Positions 24,753-38,149 of a DNA stretch of 64,000 bases are shown piece after piece (position 1 is the stretch's first letter; each line of letters opens with the position of its first letter). The notes under the pieces were generated by a model, which was not told the origin of the DNA, did no database searches, and saw only the letters and a program-made list of their open reading frames with translations. Position numbers and translations under genes: made by a program. The DNA lies in assembly GCF_037042905.1 (NCBI RefSeq), contig NC_087245.1, positions 24,056,501 through 24,120,500 of the forward strand, read 5' to 3'. This stretch comes from Lytechinus pictus (lineage: Eukaryota; Echinodermata; Echinoidea; Temnopleuroida; Toxopneustidae).

Positions 24753-25379
24753 GGCATTGAAGAATATATCAACTTGTAAAAGCAGATATAGGTCCCGTAT
24801 CATACCATAATAAGAGAGTCTCAATCGCAAAGTTGAGAAGATCTCAAGGTCGTTCTGATCAAGATTATCATTCTTTAGGTCTATCTCAAGGTTGTAATTT
24901 TTCTGAATCAAACTCTTTTAAGTCAGGGTCCAGATTTCTTATTTAGAACAGGGCGGCCCACATTTTCCCGTGTGTTTTTAGTAAAAGTTCTTCGTAAATT
25001 TTAACCACGATCAACTATACACTTGATCGGTGACCTGGTCTGGTGCAACGTGAGATCCCCTCAAATGTCCTGTATTAGCATACACGAACTGGGTTTCCTT
25101 GAAAACTATTCGATATCTAATACAAAAGTTCAGTCTACAAAATTTGGGATTAAACCCTAGCAGATCGTAGGTCTCAAAATAATTTCAAATCCGATATACC
25201 ACCTTTATCGTATAAGGGTTGTTTTACATTCATGGTAACCAAACTGTCTCATTTGACTAAAATATAGAAAATAAGTACTCTTATATACCAAAATAGGATT
25301 AATATCTTATCATGATACGTCTAACTATGCGTAAAAACACCGAATTCAGAGTGCATTTTGGCGCGCACGCACGCACACA

Positions 25380-25530
25380 CAGGGGCAGCGGAACGGTTTT
25401 CAAAGTGGGGGGGGGGGGGGCTGACCATGCATAAAATCACAATCATAATATGGTCATTTTTACATTTTTGTACACGGTTTTGGAAAAAAGTGGGGGGCTG
25501 AAGCCACCCCCCCCCCTTCCGCGGCCCCTG
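25380..25530. mobile_element. Short hAT-like element, CAGGGGC family, copy 2 (151 bp)
   Basis: Same structure and nearly the same sequence as 20904-21050: CAGGGGCAGCGGAACGG at the left and TTCCGCGGCCCCTG at the right. It has inserted into an (AC)n tract, so its target duplication is ambiguous. Confidence 0.75.
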
Positions 25531-26034
25531 ACACACACACACATACACAAAATGTTTCAGTGTTTAAATAATTGCATTTCAATTATCCCTTCTGATTGTT
25601 AAAAAAATCTGATTTCCAATAATAAACATGCGAGGACTCGAAAAAAAATGAGACAGTTATTTTGACCCCAAAAATGTAATGGTACATATGTTTTTTCAAT
25701 AATCTGATTTTTTCTTGCAGGTACCTCTAACCATGCCCTAACAGGACACAATAGCTCGCCATGTTAGATTTGATATTGAAGTACACGCATTTATTTTTAT
25801 TTACCCTGTAAACAGCTTTATGAAACTGTAGAAACACTGATCATGACCCTATGCTTTTCAGTTCTGGTAACCAGGAGTATTATCATTATATGAAGTAATT
25901 ACAACCTCTCATTTAACTGACATTCTTGGAACATTATCAACAGATTGTTGGAGATTTTACCACATCCGAAGACTTTGCTTATGATTTTTTTTTAGTTATC
26001 ATTTTTTTTCTTCCTTTAATAATGGCCAATTTGT

Positions 26035-26245
26035 AGTGGAACCGTATTGGTGTAGCGGTTCTGACTCTCCTCTTGTAATGAGAAGGTCGTGTGTTCGAAT
26101 TCCTCAGCGATTTAGCCTTGGCGTCCTTTCGCAAGGCTTCAATTCACACGTGACACTTTGCCACCCTCTTTCCGGGTGGGTGTTATGATCGACTTTACGA
26201 ATGACTGGTGATCCTCTCTTAGGAGCTAATTAAACATCAATGATA
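26035..26245 (+). mobile_element. tRNA-derived SINE
   Basis: An A-box-like TTGGTGTAGCGGTTCTGAC and a B box GTTCGAATTCC lie at tRNA spacing, followed by a tRNA-unrelated body. No clean 3' tail or target duplication was found. Confidence 0.6.
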
Positions 26246-26888
26246 ATTTTATGCGCATAATATAGGCCTAACTAAAGGAAGGACCACCACGCAGTCCTTC
26301 GTAAAGTCGTTCGTAACTTTACAGCTTTATGAAATGGTGATACGACAATGCTCCTGCGATATTTGCCCCGGCCTTAATATCTAGGGTTAGAGTTTGGATT
26401 ATAATAGAGTTTTGATTCGAATAATGTAACGAACGATTGGGATTAGGGTTTCCGTCAGGGACGGATCCATGATTTTTCCGAAAGGGGGGTGACACATTTT
26501 CCCGAGGAAAAATTTGACAAGCAAAAAAAGGGCGGGGGTTAACAAAAAATGAAGGGTATTTCGTCCACGAAAAAAAAGGTATTCACTTTTAAAGGGGGAG
26601 GGGGCACACTTCTGTTTTAACGGCATTTTTACATTACGAATTTTAATTGTGCCTCTCAAAGGGATGGGGGATGGGGGTGGCACGGGCCGGCTTAGCCTTG
26701 CATTCTGTACGGGAATTCCAGGATGTTTTAAGTAAATTCTATTTTTTTTGGGGGGGGGGGAACCTTACTTTCAATTTGGACTTAAGTTGGATGCGTTAAT
26801 TAATTTCGCCAGAGATCGATAAGTGTAGTCTGTAAAATTATTTTGATTGTTTTGTTTCGTTGTATTATTCTTTATTTATGTTCATTAC

Positions 26889-27169
26889 ATGGCCCTCGGA
26901 AGCGGGGTGCTGGGGCTGCTGACGCATCCACAAAAATTACATTGGGGGTGCTGCGTGTATTATTCTCCATAGGCAGCACCCCCAGGTACTCTGGGGAAAA
27001 ATGTAACCAAAACGACCTTCGTTTCGTAGTGAAATATTTTTATTTTTTTTGCTTTTCAAATTTCTGGGCAATAATTGATCTCCGTTTTGTAGTAAAAACT
27101 CCCCTTTTTTGCTCTTCAAATATAGGCCTACATCAGCACCCCACTCAAAAAATCGTTCCCAGGGCCCTG
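26889..27169. mobile_element. Inverted element with ATGGCCCT..AGGGCCCT ends
   Basis: The left end (CATGGCCCTCGGAAGCGGGG) is inverted at the right end (CGTTCCCAGGGCCCTG). GGGTGCTG / CAGCACCCC lies just inside both. Related pieces with the same wording occur at 49451-49520, 54913-55430 and 59409-59950. The interior is T-rich with no protein-coding content. Confidence 0.5.
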
Positions 27170-28213
27170 AATAATGAACTTCATTATTGATGCCAATATG
27201 ACATTTAATGTTGTTATTGGTCTTACTGGGGGCCCGTTGCAGAAAAAGTTATGATCAAACGTAACTAAAAATATATCTTGTGCAACTTGATTTTCTGCCA
27301 ATGAATCACCCGTATTCGGGACTTGCGCTTGATATTTCGACTTGCGTTTAAACGCAACTCTTTCTGCAACAAGACCCTGATCACTTCCACTTTTTATGAT
27401 TTACTATAAATATTTAAAAAGAGATGTATGTGCAGGAAATTAAACAATGACCAAGAAGTAACAAATTCTGCTACATTTAAATAATAGTCGTTCTTGAATT
27501 CGGATCATTAGTAATATCCGTTCGAGACCCTATAGGCTTAACAATTATATTGTATGTCATTTGTAAATTATGATTGTGATTAATTTGTTATGAATCGTCG
27601 AGAATTCTCGGGGGGGGGGTTAGAACGAATTATATTACGTCATATTGTACATTATGGCTTGTAATTTTTTTTTACTTTGCTAGGTTATATTCAACATAAT
27701 GTTGTACAACTGTGAAAAGGAAAATCTATCAAATCAAATCATTGTTTGTGGTTGCTTTATCACATTGTACATGTGTACAATATGTATATAAAGACTAAGT
27801 ATCAAGCCTTTCAACTTTCACATTGCTCACGTACCGCAGATTCTACGTCACCCTTGAGTTTTCTAAATAAACCTTTCGGAGATATTAAGCAGTAATCGAG
27901 ATAGCGAGGATGTATGCAAAAGCTATTCAACAAGCCCAATTATTACTTTCTGTTAAAAGCCAAACGTTTGCTTCCTTAATGCGTTCATCATGACTTTCAC
28001 CTCGCTCTTTTTATGTGTCTTATTGGCAGTTGATCAAATTATGGACGTTGAAAATGAGTGGGCCATGTTGGCAGAAAGAATCCATGTAGGCCTACATTAT
28101 GGAAATGTCAACAGTAGGTTCGTCTATAGTTTGTTTACCAGGAAATAAAGCTCCATGCATTCAGCGGCAATGATTTTGATCAGTCATTGCCAGATTTGAA
28201 GTCCATATACGAA

Positions 28214-28413
28214 CACTCTTAAAATGTTGGGCAACATACTGTCCACACAACAATTGGTTAAAAAAAAGATATCCAACTCTGGGTATAGTTTTCAACCAAT
28301 ACTGTGTAGTTTTCTTCCAAAGCACACATTATTGGATTAAAACTACCCAGCATTGGATAAAGTTTTAACCAACTGTTGTGTGGACAGTATGTTGCCCAAC
28401 ATTTTTACGAGTG
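28214..28413. mobile_element. 200 bp MITE with ~50 bp terminal inverted repeats
   Basis: The left arm starts CACTCTTAAAATGTTGGGCA and the right arm is its close inverse, through ACATACTGTCCACACAACA. The arms cover about half of the element. The target duplication is not clear. Confidence 0.7.
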
Positions 28414-29114
28414 AATGTGTTGCAAGTAATGTTGCTGTGCTACTCTCTTTCTAGGGATGTAGAAAAGCAAGAAAGTTTTCAACTTTGCACCCCAGACCCA
28501 GCACTTGTAGCATCCTTGTGGGCGCAACCCCCTCTCCTGGTACCAAAATATACCTTTTAGTTCGCATTTGAACCTCTAAGGGGTGACCTTTTTGATTATT
28601 TTGTAAAGGGATCCAAAAAGAGTGCAACATATACGTAGTTAACTGCATCTTTATAGGTGCAAAAACTGAAGAGTACAAATTTGCACCAAAAAGGTTCCCC
28701 CAGTGGTGCATTCTGATGGTTGCAAAATAGCACATTATTTTTTCTATTTTTTTTCTACTGAATTATTGAGTTAATAGTGGCGTAACTGTGAGGTGGTACG
28801 CCACTTTGAGAAATATCTTGGCTATAGAACAAACAACATCTCCTTCTTGAGTGACATGAATGGAACCGCGTTATCTGTAATACAATCATTGGGCGTTTGA
28901 TTTGACCAGGGAAGAGGGAGGTTAACCTCAAACTTCCATGATTTGATTTTGAAAGGTATTGGTCTTTCTTTTATGTAAAAAAAATCACCCCTCGATGTCA
29001 GTCATTGCCGATGTTCACGTTCTGCTTTTCTTGGCATACTAACATCCGATCACCTTGATGTATTTGCTGTATAACGATCAATGTTGGCAGTAGGGCGTAG
29101 TGAGGAAGTGCGAA

Positions 29115-30149
29115 ATGGCGAAAGGACCCACTCCAAACAGCACATTGCTGGCAGTCAGAGAAATAGATTCCGAAGTAGCAGTCATCTACGTTTTTATCAT
29201 CGTAATGAGTATTTTGTTAAACACAGCAGTTCTCGTGGTTATTCAGCAACAGAAAAGCCTGAACGAATACATGCAAATCCTATACAAAACACTGGCAATT
29301 GTTAATCTGATTCTAGGGATTGTATGGTCTTCTTGGTCTCTCATCTGGTTCTGTTTCAAGACCGAAGAAAACTGCTGCATCACCAACAAGATATTTCCTT
29401 TCTTCCATCGAACCCTTGTCCTATCGGTCATGGCTTGTATCTGTGGAATCACCTTCAATCTATATCTCCTGGTCTCGAGGCCATTGAGGTACCATAGCTT
29501 GGTGACAAGATCAAAATTCGCTATCGTCTTCGTGACAATAATGATAGCTATATTACTGGTGGGGAGTACTTATATACCTTTACCAGTTCGACCATTTTCA
29601 TTGATATCAGGTGTCTTATTGAAGCATTGTCTGGATGACGGTCTAGGTATAAGTAACGATCAAGGATCATCTATCGAAGGCTTAATACTCTTACTTCCCA
29701 TCTCCCTCGCTCTATCATTCACTTTAGGGATTTACATATATCTCCTAGCGATTGCCTGTAAGAAGAAGACGGTCGGAGTCAACTTAAAATTAGTCAATCT
29801 TCGCCAGAATGCGGTAGATGATGGCACTGATCATTCACCAACCGATCCACAAAATCAAAACGATCAGAGAAGAGATATGGAGCGACAAAGTCAGGAAGGG
29901 TTCTACAAACGGTTCAAGGGTGTGCTGACAGTTCTCCTCTTATGGGGTTCTTCTTGTATCCTTTGGATATCGTACATCCTCCAGTTTTCCCTTAATAAAA
30001 CACCACCCTGGATAAAGGTGCTTCTTGATGTTGTGGCCGTGAGTAGTACCTGGATTCAACCTATCTTGTATTTACTTACCAATGAGGAAGCAAGAGGACT
30101 GTGTCTGAGATCTATTCAGCGAAATGGAAAGGTTACTAGAAAACACTAA
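29115..30149 (+). CDS. Divergent class A (rhodopsin-like) GPCR 2, intronless, paralogue of GPCR 1
   Basis: A 344-residue seven-transmembrane receptor in one exon, starting at the first in-frame ATG (MAKGPTPNST, with one N-glycosylation site). It aligns with GPCR 1 almost without gaps in the core: Asn36 in TM1, NLY at 115-117 in place of DRY, LRYH, Cys87 and Cys172, FYKRFKG before TM6, and QPILY (315-319) in place of NPxxY. Unlike GPCR 1, the TM2 position 2.50 is Asn64 rather than Asp, and TM6 reads WIS rather than WIP. The third intracellular loop is long and polar. An AATAAA lies 87 bp after the stop. Likely a plasma-membrane receptor of unknown ligand; the pair looks like a local duplication. 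Confidence 0.88.
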   Translation: MAKGPTPNSTLLAVREIDSEVAVIYVFIIVMSILLNTAVLVVIQQQKSLNEYMQILYKTLAIVNLILGIVWSSWSLIWFCFKTEENCCITNKIFPFFHRTLVLSVMACICGITFNLYLLVSRPLRYHSLVTRSKFAIVFVTIMIAILLVGSTYIPLPVRPFSLISGVLLKHCLDDGLGISNDQGSSIEGLILLLPISLALSFTLGIYIYLLAIACKKKTVGVNLKLVNLRQNAVDDGTDHSPTDPQNQNDQRRDMERQSQEGFYKRFKGVLTVLLLWGSSCILWISYILQFSLNKTPPWIKVLLDVVAVSSTWIQPILYLLTNEEARGLCLRSIQRNGKVTRKH

Positions 30150-31871
30150 AAATGTATTTAAAAAATATATATATTGTCAAGGTTCGTAGGCTGAATAATC
30201 AAATAGTAAATGTTTTAGGTAAATTATGGAATAACAATAAAGTAGACTGGTCATGTTTCATAATAAAAACAATTATAATTGTTAACAGTTTATACAATCA
30301 TATATGTATTACTTGAAGTGAGTTGCAAAAAATCAAAAGTCAATACTTGTGTAAAATAATATGAATTGATCTACAGACAAAGCGTACAAGAGTACGACAC
30401 CAAAGTAGAAATCCCAGGACTGTCAAATTATATTTTTTGGCATGTTCTTCTCCATTAATTACAATAGCATTTATTTCAACCATACTAATATTGACTGTAA
30501 TGTGTCATCAAACGTATAGAAGTTTAAGATTAAAAAAGAAGTAACTTATTATCATGGTGACTTAGGTTATCTTGCCAAATTAAATCCTAGAATGTTAAAA
30601 GTCGCCATGTCAAAATAATTTATTGTAATCTATGAAGCTTTACCAACCTATAATCATAATTATCATATTTCTTTCTAATCAGATTTGTTTACCTATCGTA
30701 TATACACATGCATTTTATATTAGTCATATTCTTTTTTGGAATTCAGATATTATCACAATGACTCAATATTTTTTCCAAACCATTTAATGTGATTAACTAA
30801 TATGTAATAATAATGGGTGTTGGTTAAGACTATAGGAAATTTTGATTGGCCATATATATGAATTATCAAATATCTATAATACATATTGTTTCGAAAGGAA
30901 TTTCTTTTTAAAATAATTGTATGCACAACTATTGCAAATTTGGTTCAAAGGTGTTTTGTTTAGGAAATTAACGGATGTCTAAACTATTTCTTTTTTTTCG
31001 CCTGGTTGCCCTCATATTCTAACTGACTTCCATTATTATTAATCATCAACTGGTGTTAGAATTTTTAAATGTCTTTTTTTTTCTTTGAGGTATACGCCTT
31101 TATCAATAGTAAACAGGTAATTTTGGCTAATGGATTTATATGCAAGACATATTTTCCTGTTTTAGGATTACTCTGGTATGATATCCTCCATACAGTAAGG
31201 CTGAAGGAAAATAAAATACATCTTAAGATACACTAAATTTTATGGGTCTATAACAAATACAGATCGGCTACGGTTGACCGAATATTTACTCCAGATTTTA
31301 AATTCAAACAACTGAATATTTAAAATTTAAGATTTTTATTAACATCCTTTGAGTTTTGAAAATGAATATCAAGAATTTAAATCCAGAATTTAGTTGGATT
31401 GACCGCAGTCCGTCTGGATTTTATCCCTGTGATTTAAATAAAAGATCATAACATCTTTAGTTGTAGATGTTTTCCCTCCTATTTCATACATCGACAATTT
31501 GAAATAAAGATTGTATTGTCTTTAATAATCTATTATCGCGTTTCTGTAGACCTATGAAATAAAAGCAATATGTTTTTTCTTCGTCCTTAACGGAGCAGGA
31601 TTATGAATTTTGTGTTCGTCTCCTAATTGACTATGTCCAATATATATATTATGAGTGGACAAAATAAGCCTTCACACAATCACTGCGTGATGGAAGTTCT
31701 CGTCAGGTCTGAAATTACTGTATTGACCAGTGTAATACATCATCATAGTCATACACCTATCATTCATAGAGTGGTCCCATTAGTACAGTAGGGGAATGCT
31801 GATCATTGCATTCAACGGGTTAATTGATATCATCTTGATTATTATGATGTGGCAAATTAATTGTTTTATGC
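30150..31871. other. Convergent intergenic DNA (3' flanks of GPCR 2 and the NRF-like gene)
   Basis: AT-rich DNA with no supported gene. Both neighbours end toward this region, so it should hold their 3' untranslated regions. Confidence 0.4.
30236..30241 (+). promoter_or_regulatory. Candidate polyadenylation signal of GPCR 2
   Basis: AATAAA on the coding strand, 87 bp after the stop codon, in AT-rich DNA. Confidence 0.4.
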
Positions 31872-32006
31872 CTAACGTATTAAGCTGTTCTTCTTGGATG
31901 ATCCCATGAGTGACTTGGCGAGGTTGCTGAATGGAATCTCTACCACCAGCCACAGGAAGAGAGCTGCACCGTACGACACGAGGATTATTCCCGATACTCC
32001 AAACGC
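31872..32006 (-). CDS. NRF-6-like gene, exon 17 (stop)
   Basis: Encodes the last membrane helix (AFGVSGIILVSYGAALFLWL) and VVEIPFSNLAKSL, the E-x-P-F signature near the family's C-terminus, then SSKKNSLIR and TAG at 31872-31874. Confidence 0.9.
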   Translation of the reverse strand, partial: AFGVSGIILVSYGAALFLWLVVEIPFSNLAKSLMGSSKKNSLIR

Positions 32007-35000
32007 CTAATTCATCAATAAAGAAAATAACAACAACAATTATGATTTTATTACTTCTACTACTACTACTACTACTACTACTAGTAATCATAAAAATAAT
32101 TATGATGATAATAATAATTGGAATAATGATAAAAATGATAATAACAATAATGATGGTAATGACAATAACAATAATAAAATTAATAATAATGATAAGAAGA
32201 AAAAGGAGAAGAATATTCTTTTAAGTTTGTTGGAGATATAGCCAACTTTGAGAGAAATGGATGTGATGTAATAGAAAATTGTGACATGCTTAAGGCCCGG
32301 TCACACCGCCCGAACTTTGTTGCAGCATTTCTTGAAAGGTAGGGGGAGAGGGGGCCGAATTTCGACAACGCTTGTCAACGCGCACAAAATGGAAAAAAGT
32401 AATCGAAAACACGGGTGTTGCCATAGCGGTGCACCGCTGAAGCCGGCGTTGCTTTAGCGTTGGTTTAACGGTAGCGAACGGTAGCGAGCGTTGGTTAAGC
32501 GGTGACGCAAGCGTTAAACGCCAAACCAAAGTTCATCACCGCAATGCTATTCAACAACCGACACCAATCCAGCAATCCCGAGTCCACTCGTACAACGCTT
32601 GCAACCGCTCCATCAAGTTTGTGCAACGTTTAATCACCGCCCGTGCAAAGCTGGCGAAGCAGCGGTGGCCCAGCGTTCAATATTTATGTGTTGGCCTAGG
32701 GGCCCAAGCGTCCAAGAATTTGCGTCTAGCGGTGCCAATCTTCGACTGGGCGTTGTTGGAGCGGTGGTGAACTTTGCCGGAGCTGAAAATTGCCCGCTCT
32801 CACCGCTCGCAATATTTTGTGCAGCTCAAAACTTTCGGAGCGGTAGGAGGGGCCATTAGCGGTGGCCGAGCGTATACGGCGTTGCGTTAACGGGGGCCAA
32901 CTTCTGTTAAACGGCAGTGAACGGTAACGAGCGGTGATGAATTTTTTCACCGCTCCCGGAACGCTCCAGCAAAGTTCTGGCGGTGTGACCGGGCCTTAAG
33001 AAGTATGTGGGCGAATGAGTGTGTCAATATATGTGTGGGTGTGTTATAGATGACAGTATGGGGTAGGATGGGTTTGTTGGTGTGTGGGTGTAATACATGA
33101 GGGTGGGTATGATTGTGTATTAAATGGGGCACTGTTTTGTTATTGAGTGGGTGTACATTATTTGGGTCTGTGTTTAGGGGAGGGTGTGTAATAGATGGAA
33201 GAATAAATGTTTTTGTATGCGATTCAGGAAAAATGGAGGGGGTGAAGCCCCCAGGCTCCCGACTCCGTGGCCCCTAGTCAGAGCGTTATTCAGCGTCATG
33301 CCTTCTTTAAAAGAAAAGTGGGTTATATTGTATAGCTTGGGAATTCCATATTAAGGGGAGAAAATCAACAAAAGTATTTAATATTCATAATGCTATATAA
33401 AGTTAACCCTATTTCAAGAATAGCTTTCAGGATTAATGAAGGGGTAACCCACCACACTGAAGATGACCATATAAAATATATAAATACTTATTCATTTACA
33501 TCTAGAATCTTTGTTTATATATGAAATAAATGATATCCGAGGTACTCACGAACATGATGTTGGTATAAAAGTACGTGCTTCGGAAATTAAAAGTGATGAT
33601 AGTCAGTATGATGGGATGAAGTAAGTAGTTGGAATATGAGAGCCGACTGAGGGGTATCCAAAATCTCCAAGACAACAGCGAATTGACCCAGCCTTTATTC
33701 AGAGAAAGAAAGATAGGTGGATGGGGGGGGGGGGGGGTAATAGGAGAGAAAAGGTAATTAGATGAGAGAGACGGTAGGCGGGTTATACCTATGTTTCTAG
33801 GTATTAAAATTACGATACACGATACACAAAACACACTGAACTCAGACATGAAAGATTTAAAAATAAAGCGTTTTGAATGAACTATAACTAGTTAACTTTG
33901 CATGCAAGACAAACTCTCTTCTGTGACAAAACTGTCATAAACAGAGTGATGAATGAGATAGAAGGTCAATATAAGGGAAATTTGTATGTATGCGTGTGTT
34001 AGGGAGAGAGAAAGGGAGAGAGATATTAAATGGCCAGATTCAAATTAACAATATACCCTCCCTCTCACCTCCGTAAAAAAAAGTTGGTCTTGAACATCTC
34101 AGTTAATAATTATAAGAATAACGAAAGATACAAACAAATATAAAACAGTTAAAAAGGAAAGAAAAACCCTATATTTGCTTTATCAAAGGTCACGTCTACC
34201 CATAAGAATGTTGGTTTGAATAAATAGAGAAAAATCGAACTAGCATAATGCTAAAAATTTCATTAAAATCGGATGTAAAATAAGAAAGTTATGACATTTT
34301 AAATTTTCGCTTATCTTTCACACCTAAGTGACATGCAAATGACTGAAATGACCCAGTCGATGATGTCCCTCACTCACTACTCCTATTGTTTTTTACTGTT
34401 TGAATTAAACAATATTTCGTTTTTTACAAATTTGATGATAAGGAACAACTTGACTAAACCATATAATATTAAACAATACTAATTCTACATGTTAAGAGAG
34501 GAATTAATCGTTGTTTTACTTGACAATGAGGATAAAATGGGAATATTTCATATTTCATGTAATAATATACAAAATTAATAGTGAGTGGATAACGTCATCA
34601 GTCTCCTCATTTGCATACCGACCAGGATATGCATATAACTGTTTTGTGAAATTAAGCGAAACTATCATAACTTTCTTATTTTACATCCAATTTTGATGAA
34701 ATTTCAGTGTTATGCTTATTGGATGTTTTCTCTTTTTCTTCAAATTCACTTTTTGTTGGGGGTGGACTTGTCCTTTAAGGGGAAACCGGATTTAATTAAA
34801 CGTAGGTCTATATTGTGATCTTACCTCCATATCCATGGTGACAAGCGATAACAACCCAGGCCACGCTGACAGCCCAAGCAAACTTCGACAACGCCATGTA
34901 CATGACGAAATACCTCCATTTGAAAGGGGTATACCCCAAATCGTTTTCACCAATTCTCTTCTCCAACCACTATAATCCCGATCTGCCCCCAAGCAAGAAA

Positions 35001-36365
35001 TTTAAGTATCAAAACACCTATTTCTTGACCTCGCTCTGAAGATAACTCGACAGCCCAGCACAGCAGGGGGTCACACACGATGGATTGCAACTTGTCTAAG
35101 AGCCTGCTATGGAGTTCCGTGTATACACGCGGTGAATGCATCGTGTGCGCAGCGCTTTAAGGGCAGTCCCTGCATGCAAAGCATAACCTAATTTTTATTC
35201 GCTTATTTTCCTTATTTCGAGGTCGATTTTCTTCGTTCGAAATTGAAAAAGGACTAATATTGGATGTCTGAATACAATATGCCTTTGAAAACGTGATTAA
35301 ATATCGAAGACAATAATTTAATTCCGAAGTTCCTTCTTCAGGCAGAGAAGTCTTACGTAATAGCACAGCTGTTGTTTATCATTTCGTCCTTGGCTTTACT
35401 GGCCTGTGGAGGTGAAATTGAGACAACGGGGATTACATGGCCAAGATGGGTTTATCGGGGCTTGGAAATGTTCAAATGAGAAATGAGAGTTTCAAACGAA
35501 TTTTGGGGTATATTACCGCAGTTTGCGACCCCAACAGCGGTGGAACTCCAAATGGGCTATTTTCGTAATGTAGGCCGCGCTGTCAGCAGTAGATAATTCG
35601 TTACCATGGTAACTTGGGTAGAAACCATACACACACGCCATCCCTATGGCAGATGTAGCTATCCAACCAAAAACAGCCATTATCTTTAGAGAAATCAATA
35701 AGTATATACGAAAATATGATTTTACATAGTGGAGAGCTTCTTGTCATGTACATGGATAATAATAAGTTACACCTTGCGAAACGGCGACCCATTTTTTTTA
35801 AGAAATCGAAAATAAGATATATACAGTATCACCCTTAAAACAGGTGTGGAAATGTAGCAGGTACGATGAAATTATATTAATCAATAACTCATAGGTACAC
35901 AAAGTACTAGTATAAATTTTACCTTAAAATTCAGATTCTTTATGTGGGGTGAGAAGAAAAAATGTGTTGCAGGTTTTTTTTTTTAAAGGTGAAAGTTGTT
36001 GATGACTTTCGAACAAAAATGGTGAAAGTCAAATGGCTTACTTTGCCAGCTTGAAAATGTAGATTAAGCTGACAACTAATTACAGCTGGAAAATCTACGT
36101 ACTGATATCTTCATGTGGGTTCTTGAAATTGTATAAATACATAATCATACATTGTTACAGTTCTGATAAAAATCGCAATCCTACATTATGCATAGTTGCT
36201 CCAAATAAGGATCGTTCAAAACACCATCAACATCTTTTGGGGGAAAAAAGAATAAATGTTGACTTTTAAAAATCCCTTATCGTATTTAATCAATATGACG
36301 TTTAGCAGTACACATTTCTACATAATTCTTTTTTTTATACATTACTACTACTACTAGTAGTACTG

Positions 36366-36461
<96 letters not shown>

Positions 36462-36590
36462 TTACTACTACTACTACTACTACTATTACTACTACCACCA
36501 CTACTACTAATACTCCTACTACTCCTACTACTACTACTACTACTACAACTACTACTACTACTAATACTACTACTACTACCACCACTACCA

Positions 36591-36643
<53 letters not shown>

Positions 36644-38116
36644 GCTACTACTGCTACTACTACTACTACTGCTACTACCACTACTGCCACTACTCACTAG
36701 TGTACCTACGGGGGGGGGGGCAGTCTGCCCCCCCCCCTGACGAGCCACAACCCATGCAAAGGACGTATCCCTGCCCCCCGGACGAGCTTGAAAGACCTTT
36801 TTTGCCCCCCCCCCCCTGACGAGCTCGAAGACCTTTTTTTTTTTTTTTTTTTTTTTTTTGCTTGTCAAAATTTTTGGCGGACGGTTTGGCCCCCCCTGTG
36901 GAAAATCCTAGGTACGCCACCGCCACTACTGCTATACTACTACTACTACTACTACTATATACTACTTAAGTTCTACCACTACTGCTACTACTACTACTAC
37001 TACTACTACCACTACTACCACTACTACCACTGCTGCTACTACTACTACTACTACTACACACAAAAAACAGAAACTTGCATGTGTTAGTAATCGTACTCAA
37101 ATGTCAAAATAATTTTGACACTATAGCGACATACTTTGATGAGTACTTTCACTCAATGAAGGTACTTTGAAAACTCATCTTGTCGAGTATATTTCATTTG
37201 ACACTATAGTGACACATCAAGTGAGTAAATTTGAATAACTCAATCTAATGAGTAACTTAACCCAGTGTAATGAGTATGTTTAAAGTATATTTACTGATTT
37301 TTTGAGTATGTGAGCATATTACACACTTGATTAGTTTTAGCGATAATCTGACGATTAACTGCGCTGAGAAAATGAGTAGTATATGACTCTTGTATGTGAG
37401 TTTTGGGGTGTTGAGATCATGCATCCAAGTAATTTTACTCGGATCTCGCGTTAATTGCTTGCGCGCACACGTGATACCGGCCAAATGTGCAGAGCATGAA
37501 GACTTTTCTGGTAAGTTCTACATGTCTTTTTATTTATTTTCCCCCTTTTCTTCTATAATTACTTTTCTTGACAATAATAGCTTAGACCTACATGTATGGG
37601 GCAAACATAAATGCTATTTATGGTGACAACAGGGTGCATTGATCTACATTCTCATCCATCCGAGGCTCACGCCTCTCGGTTTGGGTAACCACCAACGAAT
37701 TATATTTCTGTGGTAACCACACACCAGCCTGTTGTTGCGCCGCTACCCCGGGGCCAGAAGGGAGTGAAGGCCAGTGTGCCGCTACGATTGCTGGAGTCAT
37801 TTATGAGGAGGGCAAATAAGTGACATCGTCCATGATTACATAAATCATGGACGATGTCACTTATGTTCTGCTATCATACCTTACAAACTTGAAGAAAAAC
37901 TCATTTGTACGGATTGTTTTACATACTTTCACTGACAGGGATACTCAAGAAAAGTAGTTAATAAGTAATGTCCTTGAAAAAAAGATCAGGTGTAACAGAA
38001 ACCCAGATTCTCGAGTAAAAACACATACGTTACGAATTTTTGCACTTAATTCTTTATGTAAAAAACAATTTTACTCATGGAAAATAGTTCTCGTTTTTTG
38101 TGTGTACTACTACTAT

Positions 38117-38149
<33 letters not shown>

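Larger units (their letters stand above)
24753..29114. other. Intergenic DNA between the two receptors
   Basis: Contains a hAT-like MITE (25380), a SINE (26035), a CATGGCCCT-ended inverted element (26889) and a 200 bp MITE (28214). The rest is AT-rich with no supported gene. No third receptor copy or fragment was recognised. Confidence 0.4.
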
